A DNA stretch of 54,911 bases from an uncultured Christensenellaceae bacterium (GTDB taxonomy: Bacteria; Bacillota; Clostridia; Christensenellales; Borkfalkiaceae), in the NCBI GenBank assembly GCA_910588465.1, contig CAJUOP010000015.1:1-54911 (forward strand), given 5' to 3'. Positions 15,924 through 25,523 of this stretch are shown here, one piece after another. The notes under the pieces are model-generated. The model had not been told where the DNA came from. It saw only the letters and a list, made by a program, of their open reading frames with translations, and searched no databases. Within the stretch, counting starts at the first letter, position 1, and the number at the start of each line of letters is the position of its first letter. A program made the position numbers and the translations under genes.

Positions 15924-17045
15924 ATGGTTTCAGAAGAGCAGATTCAAAAGTTCAGCACGCAATGCAGGAATATTTTCGAGCAGGTCCAGCGCGACGTGAT
16001 CGGACAAAGAGAGGTCGTCGAGGGTACGATCATCGCCATGATCGCGGGCGGCAACGTGCTTTTGGAAGGGGTTCCCGGGGTAGGGAAAACCCGCCTTGTG
16101 CGCACGCTCGGCAGAGTGTTCAGCCTGCCGTTTTCGCGTATTCAGTTCACGCCCGATCTGATGCCCGCCGACGTAACGGGCACCAACATCATCGTAAAGG
16201 ACGAGGACGGCAATACAAGCTTCAGCTTTCAGCCCGGTCCCATTTTCTCCAACATTATTCTTGCGGACGAAATTAACCGTGCGACGCCGAAAACGCAATC
16301 GGCTCTCCTCGAAGCCATGCAGGAGCACACCGTAACGGTAATGGGCGTTTCGCGTAAAATGAACGAGCCGTTCTTCGTGCTCGCCACGCAAAACCCCATC
16401 GAGCAGGACGGTACCTATCCGCTTCCCGAAGCGCAGATGGACCGCTTTATGTTCAAGCTCATCGTGAAAAATCCCAGCTTAGACGAGCTGATGGACATTG
16501 TAAACATGACGCAAAAGACCATGGCGGAGGTCGCCGACGCGGCGTGTAACGGCGAGGAGTTGCTGGAAATGCGCAAGACCGCGAACCAAATCCCCGTTGC
16601 GGAGGACGTGATGCGCTACGCCATGACGCTTTGCTCGGCAACGCATCCCGACAGCGACTGCGCGACCGAAACGGCGAAAAAGTACGTTCGCCTCGGCGCC
16701 AGCCCCCGTGCGGGACAGGCGCTCATTTCGGCGGCGAAGGTGCGCGCGCTGCTCCTGGGCAGATTCAACGTATCCTACGGCGATTTAAACGCGCTGGCGT
16801 ATTCGGTGCTCCGTCACCGCATGAAGCTCAACTTCGAGGCGATCGCCGCGCGCGTTTCGCCCGACGAGATCATTTCGATGATCATAAAGGAGCTCAACGG
16901 CAACAAAACGCCCAAGCAGGAATCTGTTTCCCTGGATTTGGAAACGGCGAAAAGCGAGGAGCCCGCGGAGACGGCGGAAAGCTCTCAGCCGCAGGAAGAA
17001 AACGGCGAAGGAAAAAAGAAGCGTAAACTCTTCGGGAGAAAATAA
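15924..17045 (+). CDS. MoxR family AAA+ ATPase
   Basis: A 373-residue cytosolic AAA+ chaperone-like ATPase of the MoxR family, which usually works with vWA proteins to mature or activate partner complexes. Walker A GVPGVGKT is at 49-56, Walker B IILADEINRATPKTQSALLEAMQE follows, and the sensor region is FVLATQNPIEQDGTYPLPEAQMDRF. The C-terminal lid domain is normal, with an additional ~45-residue charged tail ending KKKRKLFGRK that is not typical. The start follows AGAGAGG. Its stop codon overlaps the DUF58 start (TAATG), so translation is coupled. Confidence 0.95.
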   Translation: MVSEEQIQKFSTQCRNIFEQVQRDVIGQREVVEGTIIAMIAGGNVLLEGVPGVGKTRLVRTLGRVFSLPFSRIQFTPDLMPADVTGTNIIVKDEDGNTSFSFQPGPIFSNIILADEINRATPKTQSALLEAMQEHTVTVMGVSRKMNEPFFVLATQNPIEQDGTYPLPEAQMDRFMFKLIVKNPSLDELMDIVNMTQKTMAEVADAACNGEELLEMRKTANQIPVAEDVMRYAMTLCSATHPDSDCATETAKKYVRLGASPRAGQALISAAKVRALLLGRFNVSYGDLNALAYSVLRHRMKLNFEAIAARVSPDEIISMIIKELNGNKTPKQESVSLDLETAKSEEPAETAESSQPQEENGEGKKKRKLFGRK

Positions 17046-17944
17046 TGGCGGTGTCTTATTTAAACGACGGATTTTTCAGTCGGTTAGAGACGCTGGCGTT
17101 AAATATGCGGTCGTATCTTGCGGGGTTTTTCGGCGGGAAGCACCTTGTTCAGACGTACGGACAGACGGTGGAATTCGCCGATTACCGCGAATATATGCTC
17201 GGCGACGACATTCGGCGGATCGACTGGAATCTTTACAGTCGTTTTGAAAAGTTTTATTTAAAGCTGTTTACGGACGAAAGACAGATGCACACGCAGATTT
17301 TTTTAGACTGCTCGGCTTCTATGGGGAAGGTCGTTCCCGAAAAGGGGGCTTACGCGGTTGCAACGGCTGCGGCGCTCGGCTTTTTGTCCGTGCACAATAT
17401 GGATAAACTTTCCATCAAGCTCATCAAGAAAGACCGCGCGGAGGATCCGTTCGGTCTTATTGTGGGAAAGCAGCCTTTTTTCCGCGCCATGAAAACGCTG
17501 GAAAATACCGAATTTTCGGACGAGGCGGATATTTCGTCCGCCGTCACGGGCTGCCTCGATACGGGCTCTAAGGACGGGCTTACCGTGATCGTTTCGGATT
17601 TCTTTACCGAACGCGACTGGAAAAAAGCCATCGACTATCTTTGCTACAAGCGGCGGCAGGTGCTGCTCATTCAGGTGCTCACGCCCGAAGAGCTCAATCC
17701 GTTTTACAGCGGCAGGGTGAACCTGATCGACGCCGAAGCGGCGGACATGATGGACGAAAAGAACATGAAAATGAAAATCACGCGCGGAATGCAGCAGGCG
17801 TATTTGGACGCGCTTGCGGATATGATCGCCGATATGAAGCACTATTGCGCTTCGCGCGACGCCGACTTTATTACCGTGGACACCAGCAAGCCCATCGAAA
17901 AAATGCTGTTCGGCGAACTACTTAAAACAGGTATAATGGCATGA
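17045..17944 (+). CDS. DUF58 domain protein
   Basis: A 299-residue protein with the DUF58 core EFADYREYMLGDDIRRIDWNLYSR (about 40-63) followed by a vWA-like fold containing a complete MIDAS start, D88-C-S90-A-S92 (LDCSASMG). DUF58 proteins are the usual partner of MoxR ATPases. They are predicted to bind metal-dependent ligands; direct biochemistry is sparse. Its end overlaps the next gene by four bases (ATGA). No membrane segment is obvious, so it is probably cytosolic and tethered through partners. Confidence 0.93.
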   Translation: MAVSYLNDGFFSRLETLALNMRSYLAGFFGGKHLVQTYGQTVEFADYREYMLGDDIRRIDWNLYSRFEKFYLKLFTDERQMHTQIFLDCSASMGKVVPEKGAYAVATAAALGFLSVHNMDKLSIKLIKKDRAEDPFGLIVGKQPFFRAMKTLENTEFSDEADISSAVTGCLDTGSKDGLTVIVSDFFTERDWKKAIDYLCYKRRQVLLIQVLTPEELNPFYSGRVNLIDAEAADMMDEKNMKMKITRGMQQAYLDALADMIADMKHYCASRDADFITVDTSKPIEKMLFGELLKTGIMA

Positions 17945-19848
17945 GTTTTCTTTTACCCTTAGGGTTTTTGGGGTTGCTGGCAATCGGCGCGCTCATTCTT
18001 ATTTACATCATTAAACCCAACTACCAGCAAAAATTCGTTTCGAGTACGTACGTCTGGAAGCTGAGCTTAAAGTACCGTAAGAAGAGCATCCCCATCAACC
18101 GCTTTCGGAACATCTTAATATTTCTCTGTCAGCTGCTGATTTTAATTGCCTGCGCGCTGTTGCTCGCGCGCCCCGTAATCGCGGCGGAAAAGCCCGACGA
18201 CCGCCCCGAAAGCATTGCGATCATCGACGCTTCCGCAAGCATGCGCGTTGCCAACAACGACATCACGCGCTTCGAACGCGCCGTTATGCAGGTGCGCGAT
18301 CTGGCGCAGTCTCTGGCGGAAAAAGACGGGCTGCTTTCGGTCATTGTTGCCGATACCGACGCGTATTATCTGCTGCAACGCGCTGCCGCGGCGAACCTTT
18401 CGGAGACGCTCGAGCTGTTGGACGGCTTGCTTCCCGAGGAGGGGATCAAATGCTCTTACGGCACCGCAGACATGGAGGGCGCGGTGGAAATTGCGGAAGC
18501 GGTGGTAAACCAAAATCCCCAGACGGAAATTACGCTTTATACGGCGACCACGTACCTCGACAAAAGCGGCTTAAACGTGGTGAACGTTGCCGAGGCGGAC
18601 GAGTGGAACGCCGCGATTTTAAACGGCGAAGCCGTGTTAAAGGACAATTTTTACGTATTTAACGCCAAGGTCGGCTGTTACGGCAGGTCGGAAAAGTTGA
18701 CGATCAGCTGCAACGTGATCGGCGTGAACGGCGAAGACAAAACCGTCACGATGAAAAAGACGGAAGCGTTTCACAACGCCGAGCCCGAGGTGAATCTTTC
18801 CTTCGGCGCGGAAGAGCAGATTCAGGCGGGCGGCGCTCAGATCTATTCTTACCAAAGCGTACATATTTACGTGGAGGCTGCCGATTCCCTTTCGGACGAC
18901 AACTCCGTGTATATTTACGGCGGCGTAAAGCCCGTGATAAAAATTCAGTACGCGAGCACCGCGCCCTGTCTGTTCTTTCAGAATACGTTCGTATTGCTGC
19001 GCAGCTTTTTAAACGCCAGCTGGCAGGTGGAAATTACCGAGGTGACCAAAGCGGACGCGATCGAGACGGAGGGTTACGACTTTTATCTGTTCGAAACGTT
19101 GATGCCCAAAAAGATGCCCACGGACGGCGTGGTGGTGATTTTCAACCCCGGCGCAAGCGATATCGACGGCTTGACGATGGGATTCAGCCAGAGCGTGCAT
19201 AATATCGGCAACAACGCAACGCTGGCGCCCGGCGCGCAGCATCCGCTGACCGACCGTCTCGACCCCGAGGAGATGACCATTTCGAAGTACCGCGAGGTGC
19301 TTTACGCGGAAAACTTTTTGGAGCTTTTGTACTATCAGGGAAGTCCCGTTATGCTGTTGCGGGAGGAGACCGACTATACGCATATCGTGTTTTCGTTCGA
19401 CGTTCACAACTCCAACCTGCCCGTGGTAATGGAATTCCCGCTGATGTTCATCAGTATGTTCAACCGCTATATACCGGCTACGGTGGCTTCCTATATGTTC
19501 GAGGTCGGTTCGGAAATCACGCTTAACGCGCGCGGAACGGAGCTCGGGCTGGACGGTCCGAACGTGAAGGAAACGATAAACGTATTCCCCGAACGGTTGA
19601 AGGCGGTAATGCCGGGCTCTTATACGCTTACCCAAACGGTGCGCGATCAGCTGATCATCGAACAGTTTTTCGTATGCGTGCCCGCGTTCGAGAGCAATAT
19701 TGCCAAGGAAGTGGACGCGTTGCCGCTGTTGGAACGCACGAAAAAACAGGAATATGTAGACGCGGATCTGCTCATCTATTTTGCGGCGGCGCTCGTCGCG
19801 CTGCTGTTTGCGGAGTGGTGGCTGCAATCGCGCGAGAATCTGAGGTAG
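17941..19848 (+). CDS. BatA-like membrane protein with vWA domain
   Basis: 635 residues. The N-terminus matches the aerotolerance-regulator (BatA) N-terminal module: a membrane helix (about 5-24), a basic loop with FVSSTYVWKLSLKYRKKSIP, and a second helix (57-80). A vWA domain follows with MIDAS residues D96, S98 and S100 (IIDASASM). The long extracellular middle part has no motif I recognise. The final helix is at about 606-624, with a short tail. In Bat/MoxR operons such proteins are the membrane partners of the ATPase. It overlaps the DUF58 gene by four bases and lies 12 bases before the next vWA gene. Confidence 0.88.
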   Translation: MSFLLPLGFLGLLAIGALILIYIIKPNYQQKFVSSTYVWKLSLKYRKKSIPINRFRNILIFLCQLLILIACALLLARPVIAAEKPDDRPESIAIIDASASMRVANNDITRFERAVMQVRDLAQSLAEKDGLLSVIVADTDAYYLLQRAAAANLSETLELLDGLLPEEGIKCSYGTADMEGAVEIAEAVVNQNPQTEITLYTATTYLDKSGLNVVNVAEADEWNAAILNGEAVLKDNFYVFNAKVGCYGRSEKLTISCNVIGVNGEDKTVTMKKTEAFHNAEPEVNLSFGAEEQIQAGGAQIYSYQSVHIYVEAADSLSDDNSVYIYGGVKPVIKIQYASTAPCLFFQNTFVLLRSFLNASWQVEITEVTKADAIETEGYDFYLFETLMPKKMPTDGVVVIFNPGASDIDGLTMGFSQSVHNIGNNATLAPGAQHPLTDRLDPEEMTISKYREVLYAENFLELLYYQGSPVMLLREETDYTHIVFSFDVHNSNLPVVMEFPLMFISMFNRYIPATVASYMFEVGSEITLNARGTELGLDGPNVKETINVFPERLKAVMPGSYTLTQTVRDQLIIEQFFVCVPAFESNIAKEVDALPLLERTKKQEYVDADLLIYFAAALVALLFAEWWLQSRENLR

Positions 19849-19860
19849 GGGGAATAGAAT

Positions 19861-22659
19861 ATGACGAATTTCAAAATCGAATTTTCCAATCCCTGGTTAT
19901 TGCTGCTGCTGATCCCCGCGATCGCGCTTACGCTGTTTCCCTACTTCCGTCTTGCAAAGCAGTACCGCCGCACCCGCAACCGCGTGATTTCGGTGGTGCT
20001 CCACCTTGTCGTAATGCTGCTCAGCATCACGCTGATTTCGGGGATCTCGTTCAGTTACGAGCTGCCCAATAAGGAAAATGAGCTGCTGCTTTTGGTGGAC
20101 GCTTCGTTCAGCAACCGCGACGCGCAGGACGAGCGCGAGACGTTTATCGAGCAGGTGATCAACGACTGCGGCAAAAATTACCGCGTTGGCGTGGTGAAAT
20201 TCGGCTATACGCAGACGTATGCCGCGAAGCTTTCCAACGATTCCTCGCAAGTGTATCGGGATTACAGAAATTCGGAGGATCCCGACACGAGCGCGACGGA
20301 CGTTGCTTCCGCGCTCCGCTATGCGAGCGAACTGTTTCAACGTCCCGAATCGGCGAAGATCGTTTTGATTTCGGACGGGATCGAGACGGACGGAAACGCC
20401 TTTTCGGTGATCCGCGGGATCGCCGCCGAGGGGATCAAGGTGGACGTGGTCCCGCTTGCCAACCCCTCGCACGACGAGGTGCAGTTTATCGGCGTGGAAA
20501 CGCCCGACCGTAATGTGATCGCGGGGGAAAGCGTAACGCTCCGCATAACGGTGCGGACCAATCGGAACGCGCGGGGCAACAAGGCGACCGTGAAGCTGTT
20601 CGATACGCTTATCGGCGGAGAGGAAAACGAAGCGCCCGCCGCAAGAGAGGGCGAGCAGGAGGACGGCTTTTCGGCGAGCACCGCGTTCGAGCTGGGCGCG
20701 GGCTTGCAGACGGTAGAGCTGAATTACGTGTTCGAAAAAGCGGGAATGCACGAGTTAAAGTTTTCGCTCTCCGTAACCGATAATATCGGCGACACGGTGG
20801 TAGAGAACAACAAGTATTTTTCCTATTTGAATATGCAGGTTTTCGATAAGGTTTTAATGATCGAAAACGACGCGGAAGAGGCGAAGGCGCTGAAAGAAAT
20901 GATGGAAGGGGAGGAGTTCAAATACAAAGTAACCGTTTTGAACGCTTCCAAGGACGCCGAGGCGATTCCGCAGACGTTGGAAGAAATCAGCCAATACGAG
21001 CAGGTGCTGCTCGTAAACATCGCCAACAAGGACATGAAGCCCGAATTTTTCGAGCTTATGGACGTTTACGTAAGCGAATACGGCGGCGGACTGTTTACCG
21101 TGGGCGGAGAGACGGACAAAAACGAGAATGGCGACGTGGTTCCGCACGCCTACCTGCGGAGCGATATGCAGGGCACCTTGTATCAGCAAATGCTTCCCGT
21201 GCGCGTGGTGGACTATACGCCCCCCGTCGCGGTAATGATTGTGATCGACACTTCGGGCTCGATGTCCAGCTCCGTCCCTCAGGCGAAGCGCGGCGCGGAA
21301 CAGGTGCTGGACGCGCTCACCTCGCGCGATTTTTGCGGCGTGATGACCTTTTCGGACAGCGCAAGCGAAACGGTGCAGGTGCTGCCCGCCTCGCAAAAGG
21401 AAAAGATTCGCGAAATCATCCGCAACATTCCCGAGGACGGGAGCGGCGGAACGGTGTTTGCCGACGCGATCCGCAAGGCGGGCGCGGCGTTGAGCACGGT
21501 TGAAGTTTCGCGCAAGCACATTATTATGGTTTCGGACGGCGTCGTAGACGACGAGGACGAAAAAGTTTATACCGACTTTATCAGGGCAAACCGCGAAAAG
21601 GGCATTACGCTTTCCATCGTAGGCGTTTACGTTTCGGGCGGGTATGCCGAAAAAATGAAGCAGGCTTGCGAGCTGGGCGGCGGTAATTTTTATAACGTTT
21701 CGACGGTCGGCAGCGAGCTGTCCGACAAGATTTACGAGGACCTTATCGATAACGCGGTTACCGAAATCGAGTACAACAAGGAATTTAAACTGCGGATCAA
21801 CGAATATACGCCCGTCGTTTCGGGCGTCACCCAACCGGAGCTGAACAAGCTGCCGTTCAAGGGCTATTACGGCACTTCCTTAAAGGAGGGCGCTTCGGCG
21901 CCGCTGATGGGCGAATACGTGCCCGTTTACGCGGAGTGGAAATACGGCAAGGGCAATGTGGGAAGCTTTATGAGCAATCTCACCGTGGAATGGTCGGGAG
22001 AGTTTTTAACCTCGCCCACGGGAAAGCGGTTGATGAAAAACATTTTCTCGGGGCTGTTCCCCACGGAAAAAATCAATCTTTCGGATATCGAGCTTTCGTT
22101 CAAAGAGGATAACTATTCCACGCAAATGAACGTATATGCGTCGCTCGGCGAAGGGGACAGGGTGGAGGTGAGCGTAACGCCTTACAGCGCGGAAGCCAAA
22201 AATTATTACGCAGGCACCTCCGTGCCCGTTACCGCTTCGGACGGATTTACGCGCTTTACCATTGTGATCACCTGCCCGGGGCTGTACGAGGTTACGGTGC
22301 AAAAGAAAAACGCCGCGGGAGAAGTGGTTTCCGCGCGGAGCGTGCTGCGTACGTTCTCCTATTCGCAGGAGTACAACCTGTTCCCCGAGGACGAACCGAT
22401 CGGCGAAGATTACCTCGCGCAGATCGCGGAAAACGGCAAGGGAAAAGTGATCACCGATTCGCTCGAAGTGTTCGACTCGTTCGAAAAGACGATTAAAAAG
22501 ACGGCGGATCCCCGTCTGGCGTTTTTGATCATCGCAATCGTGCTGTTCCTGTTGGATATTGCCGTGCGCAAGTTCAAGTTTAAGTGGATTCACGAGATGA
22601 TAAGAGACCGCAAGGCGCGGGCGGAGATCGAAAGATCCGCAAGCAGGCGAAAGAGCTAA
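19861..22659 (+). CDS. Large membrane protein with two vWA domains
   Basis: 932 residues. Helices at about 11-28 and 42-63 are followed by a first vWA-like domain with D80-A-S82-F-S84. Next comes a beta-sandwich-like segment, then a glutamine-amidotransferase-like Rossmann region (KVLMIENDAEEAKAL ... GGGLFTVGGETD). The second vWA domain starts at about 458, with full MIDAS D463-T-S465-G-S467 and later GGTVFADAI and MVSDGVVDD. A C-terminal helix (RLAFLIIAIVLFLLDIAV) and a basic cytosolic tail end the protein. The architecture is typical of vWA membrane proteins of MoxR operons. Most of the chain is extracytoplasmic and could touch the BspA lipoproteins encoded beside it. Confidence 0.88.
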   Translation: MTNFKIEFSNPWLLLLLIPAIALTLFPYFRLAKQYRRTRNRVISVVLHLVVMLLSITLISGISFSYELPNKENELLLLVDASFSNRDAQDERETFIEQVINDCGKNYRVGVVKFGYTQTYAAKLSNDSSQVYRDYRNSEDPDTSATDVASALRYASELFQRPESAKIVLISDGIETDGNAFSVIRGIAAEGIKVDVVPLANPSHDEVQFIGVETPDRNVIAGESVTLRITVRTNRNARGNKATVKLFDTLIGGEENEAPAAREGEQEDGFSASTAFELGAGLQTVELNYVFEKAGMHELKFSLSVTDNIGDTVVENNKYFSYLNMQVFDKVLMIENDAEEAKALKEMMEGEEFKYKVTVLNASKDAEAIPQTLEEISQYEQVLLVNIANKDMKPEFFELMDVYVSEYGGGLFTVGGETDKNENGDVVPHAYLRSDMQGTLYQQMLPVRVVDYTPPVAVMIVIDTSGSMSSSVPQAKRGAEQVLDALTSRDFCGVMTFSDSASETVQVLPASQKEKIREIIRNIPEDGSGGTVFADAIRKAGAALSTVEVSRKHIIMVSDGVVDDEDEKVYTDFIRANREKGITLSIVGVYVSGGYAEKMKQACELGGGNFYNVSTVGSELSDKIYEDLIDNAVTEIEYNKEFKLRINEYTPVVSGVTQPELNKLPFKGYYGTSLKEGASAPLMGEYVPVYAEWKYGKGNVGSFMSNLTVEWSGEFLTSPTGKRLMKNIFSGLFPTEKINLSDIELSFKEDNYSTQMNVYASLGEGDRVEVSVTPYSAEAKNYYAGTSVPVTASDGFTRFTIVITCPGLYEVTVQKKNAAGEVVSARSVLRTFSYSQEYNLFPEDEPIGEDYLAQIAENGKGKVITDSLEVFDSFEKTIKKTADPRLAFLIIAIVLFLLDIAVRKFKFKWIHEMIRDRKARAEIERSASRRKS

Positions 22660-22682
22660 CGTTCGGAAAATAAGGAGAAGGC

Positions 22683-25487
22683 ATGAAAAAATTGCGCTTT
22701 TTTCTAACAATTATATTTGCGATCGGCTGTCTGTTCGCGCTGGCGGGCTGTGCGGCGCCGCTGTCCCGTCCGCAGGATCTTACGGTGGACGGCGATACGC
22801 TGGTGCTGTCCTGGCGCGCCGTTCCCAACGCGCGCTATTATACGGTGAGCGTGAACGGCGAACAGAAGGATTCGAGAGCGACCAAATATTCGCTGTCCTC
22901 GCTGGAAGCGGGGGAGTATTCCATTCGCGTGAAAGCGTGCTCCAACGGCAACGATTACCGCAATTCGGGCTGGTCGGATACCTTCCGCTTTACCCGCGAA
23001 CAGGAGCCGGGTTTGACGTTTACGCTGATCAACGGCAGAACGGAATACGAGGTTTCGGGGTTGGGAACGGAAAAGGGAGATATCGTCATTCCCGAAACGT
23101 TCCGCGGAAAGCCCGTTACGGGCATCGGAAACAGGGCGTTTGCGGGAAAATCTTTGCTTACGGGCGTTTCGCTCGGCGATAATATCACCACAATCGGTTC
23201 TCAGGCATTCTATAATTGTTCGTATCTTGTTAATATCAATCTCCCTTCCACGCTCACCTCCATCGGAGAACAGGCGTTTCAGGGCTGCCGCGCGCTGGAA
23301 TCGGATTTGACGATCCCCGACGGCGTGACGGAAATCGCCGACGATACGTTCGCGTATTGTCGCGCGTTGAAAAACGTTACCATCGGGAAAAACGTAACGT
23401 CCATCGGCACGAGCGCGTTTTCCGATTGCGTTTCTCTCAGGAGCATTACGATCCCCGACAGCGTGACCTCGCTGGGCGATTATGCGTTTTCGATGTGCAA
23501 AGCCGTGCAGAATATTGCGCTGGGGAACGGGTTAAAGACGATCGGCGCAAGGGCGTTTTACGGTTGCGAAAATATCAACTCCGTCGTGTTGGGCGGCAGG
23601 ATAGAAGAGGTGGGCGGCTACGCCTTCGGCTCCTGCGTTTCGCTCTACTCGGCGGAAGTTTCGGACAGCGTGTTATCGCTGGGCGAAGGCGCGTTTATGG
23701 GTTGCAATACGCTTGCCGAGGTTTCGCTGGGCGCGAATTTGCAGCGGATCGGCGTGAACGCGTTTAAGGATACGCAGCTTTGGAACGAACAGGAAAGCAT
23801 GGTGTACGCGGACGGTTGGTTCCTTGCGCCCCAAAAGAATACGATGCTTATTTACAACGTGGCGGCGGGTACGCGCGGGATTGCCGAATACGCGTTTTAC
23901 GGCTGTAACAGTTTCGTTCAGATCACTTTGCCCAACAGCGTGGAAATTATCGGCGACAATGCGTTTAAAAATTGCGCGGAGCTTGTAAACGTAGTTACGG
24001 GCAGCGGCGTAAAGGTGATCGGCGCAAGCGCGTTCGAGGGCTGCGCAAAGCTGCTCAACATGAGGCTTTGCGAATACAATGCCGTCACCCATACGGAGGG
24101 CAAGAGCTCCGTGCAAGAGATAAAGGACCGCGCGTTTTACGGCTGCGCGCGTTTGGTAAATATCAATCTTCCCGATACGGTGGAGACGGTCGGCTCGCGC
24201 GCGTTCCGCAACAGCGGACTTTACGCCGCGGCGACGGGCGCCGTGTATGCGGGGAATTGGGTCGTAGACGTAAACTCGGCTTCGGGAAAAATTACCGTGA
24301 GGGAGGGCACGAAGGGCATTGCCGCCTATGCGTTCCAGAGCGCGCTCGTCTCGGAAATCGTGCTGCCCGACAGCGTGGAATCTATCGGGCGCGGCGCTTT
24401 TTCGGGCTGTAAGGCATTGCAGGATATCACGCTGCCCAAAAATTTAGAACGGCTGGAAGACTATACGTTTTATAATTGCAATTATCTGATGCTGGACAAA
24501 TTGCCGGAAACGTTGAAATATATCGGCAGGTCGGCGTTTTATAACTGCCGTTTGCTCGGAATGAAAAATTATCAGAGCAGCTCCGCCGAGGAAATGGAAA
24601 ACGCGACGTTTACCGTTCCCGACAGCGTGGAGACAATCGGCGCGTATGCGTTTTTCGGGTGCGGAACGGTAGACGAAAATAAGGAAACGGGCGAAAAGAC
24701 GCTGGTCGGGATCCGCACGCTGAATCTCGGAAGCGGCGTTGCCCAAATCGGGGAGCGGGCGTTTTCGAAGTTCGTTTCGCTGAAAACGGTAAACTTCGGC
24801 GGAGGGGTAAGCGAAATTCCCGAACGCGCGTTTTACCGCTGCGAAAATTTGCAGACGGTAAATCTGAACGGGGTAAGCAAAATCGGCTCCCGCGCGTTCT
24901 ACGGCTGCATCGGACTGAACCGTATTTCGCTGCCCGACAGCGTGAAAGAGATCGCGGAATACGCGTTTTATCTGTGCGACGGGTTGACTTCCGCTTCGCT
25001 GGGCGGAGTGACCTCGGTGGGGAATTCCGCGTTCGGCGGGTGCACTTCGCTGGAAGAGCTCACCCTTTCCGCAAACCTCGTCTCGCTCGGCAAACAGGCG
25101 TTCCGCGGCGCTAAAATCAAGAGCCTTACGCTTACGGGATCGCTTGCTCAAATGCAGATGCATGTGTTCTACGGCTGCAACGACTTAACGCTGTACCTCG
25201 AAAGCGCGGCGGACGCGGATGGCTGGAACACGCGTTGGAACACCTCTTACCGTCCCGTGATTTACGGGGTGACGCTGTCGCAGGATAAGGATTACGTGGT
25301 TTCCTTTACCAAGACGGCGCAAAGCGTGCAAAACGCGAAAGGCAACACCGTTCACGCCCCCGAGCGCGCGGGCTACGCCTTTGCGGGCTGGGCGACGGAG
25401 GAAGGCGGCGAAGCCGTTTATGCGGCAAACGATTTGATAGACGTTCCCGACGGCACCGTTCTGTTCGCCGTGTGGACGCAAAATTAA
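22683..25487 (+). CDS. BspA-like LRR lipoprotein (934 aa), last gene of MoxR operon
   Basis: Exported lipoprotein with a clear lipobox LAGC (acylated Cys23). After the signal there is a fibronectin-III-like domain (about 28-105, LTVDGDTLVLSWRAVPNARYY). Tandem LRR_5 repeats (about 110-850) follow, with the usual AF..C..L..I.LP pattern, and then one InlB-B repeat at the C-terminus (about 865-934, GYAFAGWATEEGG ... LFAVW). The domain set is the same as in the 2790-aa protein upstream but in smaller number and with the InlB repeat at the other end. AAGGAG precedes the ATG, 24 bases after the vWA gene, so it is almost certainly co-transcribed with MoxR and its partners. Confidence 0.92.
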   Translation: MKKLRFFLTIIFAIGCLFALAGCAAPLSRPQDLTVDGDTLVLSWRAVPNARYYTVSVNGEQKDSRATKYSLSSLEAGEYSIRVKACSNGNDYRNSGWSDTFRFTREQEPGLTFTLINGRTEYEVSGLGTEKGDIVIPETFRGKPVTGIGNRAFAGKSLLTGVSLGDNITTIGSQAFYNCSYLVNINLPSTLTSIGEQAFQGCRALESDLTIPDGVTEIADDTFAYCRALKNVTIGKNVTSIGTSAFSDCVSLRSITIPDSVTSLGDYAFSMCKAVQNIALGNGLKTIGARAFYGCENINSVVLGGRIEEVGGYAFGSCVSLYSAEVSDSVLSLGEGAFMGCNTLAEVSLGANLQRIGVNAFKDTQLWNEQESMVYADGWFLAPQKNTMLIYNVAAGTRGIAEYAFYGCNSFVQITLPNSVEIIGDNAFKNCAELVNVVTGSGVKVIGASAFEGCAKLLNMRLCEYNAVTHTEGKSSVQEIKDRAFYGCARLVNINLPDTVETVGSRAFRNSGLYAAATGAVYAGNWVVDVNSASGKITVREGTKGIAAYAFQSALVSEIVLPDSVESIGRGAFSGCKALQDITLPKNLERLEDYTFYNCNYLMLDKLPETLKYIGRSAFYNCRLLGMKNYQSSSAEEMENATFTVPDSVETIGAYAFFGCGTVDENKETGEKTLVGIRTLNLGSGVAQIGERAFSKFVSLKTVNFGGGVSEIPERAFYRCENLQTVNLNGVSKIGSRAFYGCIGLNRISLPDSVKEIAEYAFYLCDGLTSASLGGVTSVGNSAFGGCTSLEELTLSANLVSLGKQAFRGAKIKSLTLTGSLAQMQMHVFYGCNDLTLYLESAADADGWNTRWNTSYRPVIYGVTLSQDKDYVVSFTKTAQSVQNAKGNTVHAPERAGYAFAGWATEEGGEAVYAANDLIDVPDGTVLFAVWTQN

Positions 25488-25499
25488 AAGAAAATAAAA

Positions 25500-25523
25500 A
25501 ACACGGCTCAGCCGTGTTTTTTT
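25500..25523. terminator. Bidirectional terminator with a stop codon in its loop
   Basis: 8-bp perfect stem AACACGGC/GCCGTGTT with loop TCA and T runs on both strands. The loop bases 25508-25510 are the TGA stop of the convergent minus-strand gene. Confidence 0.9.
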
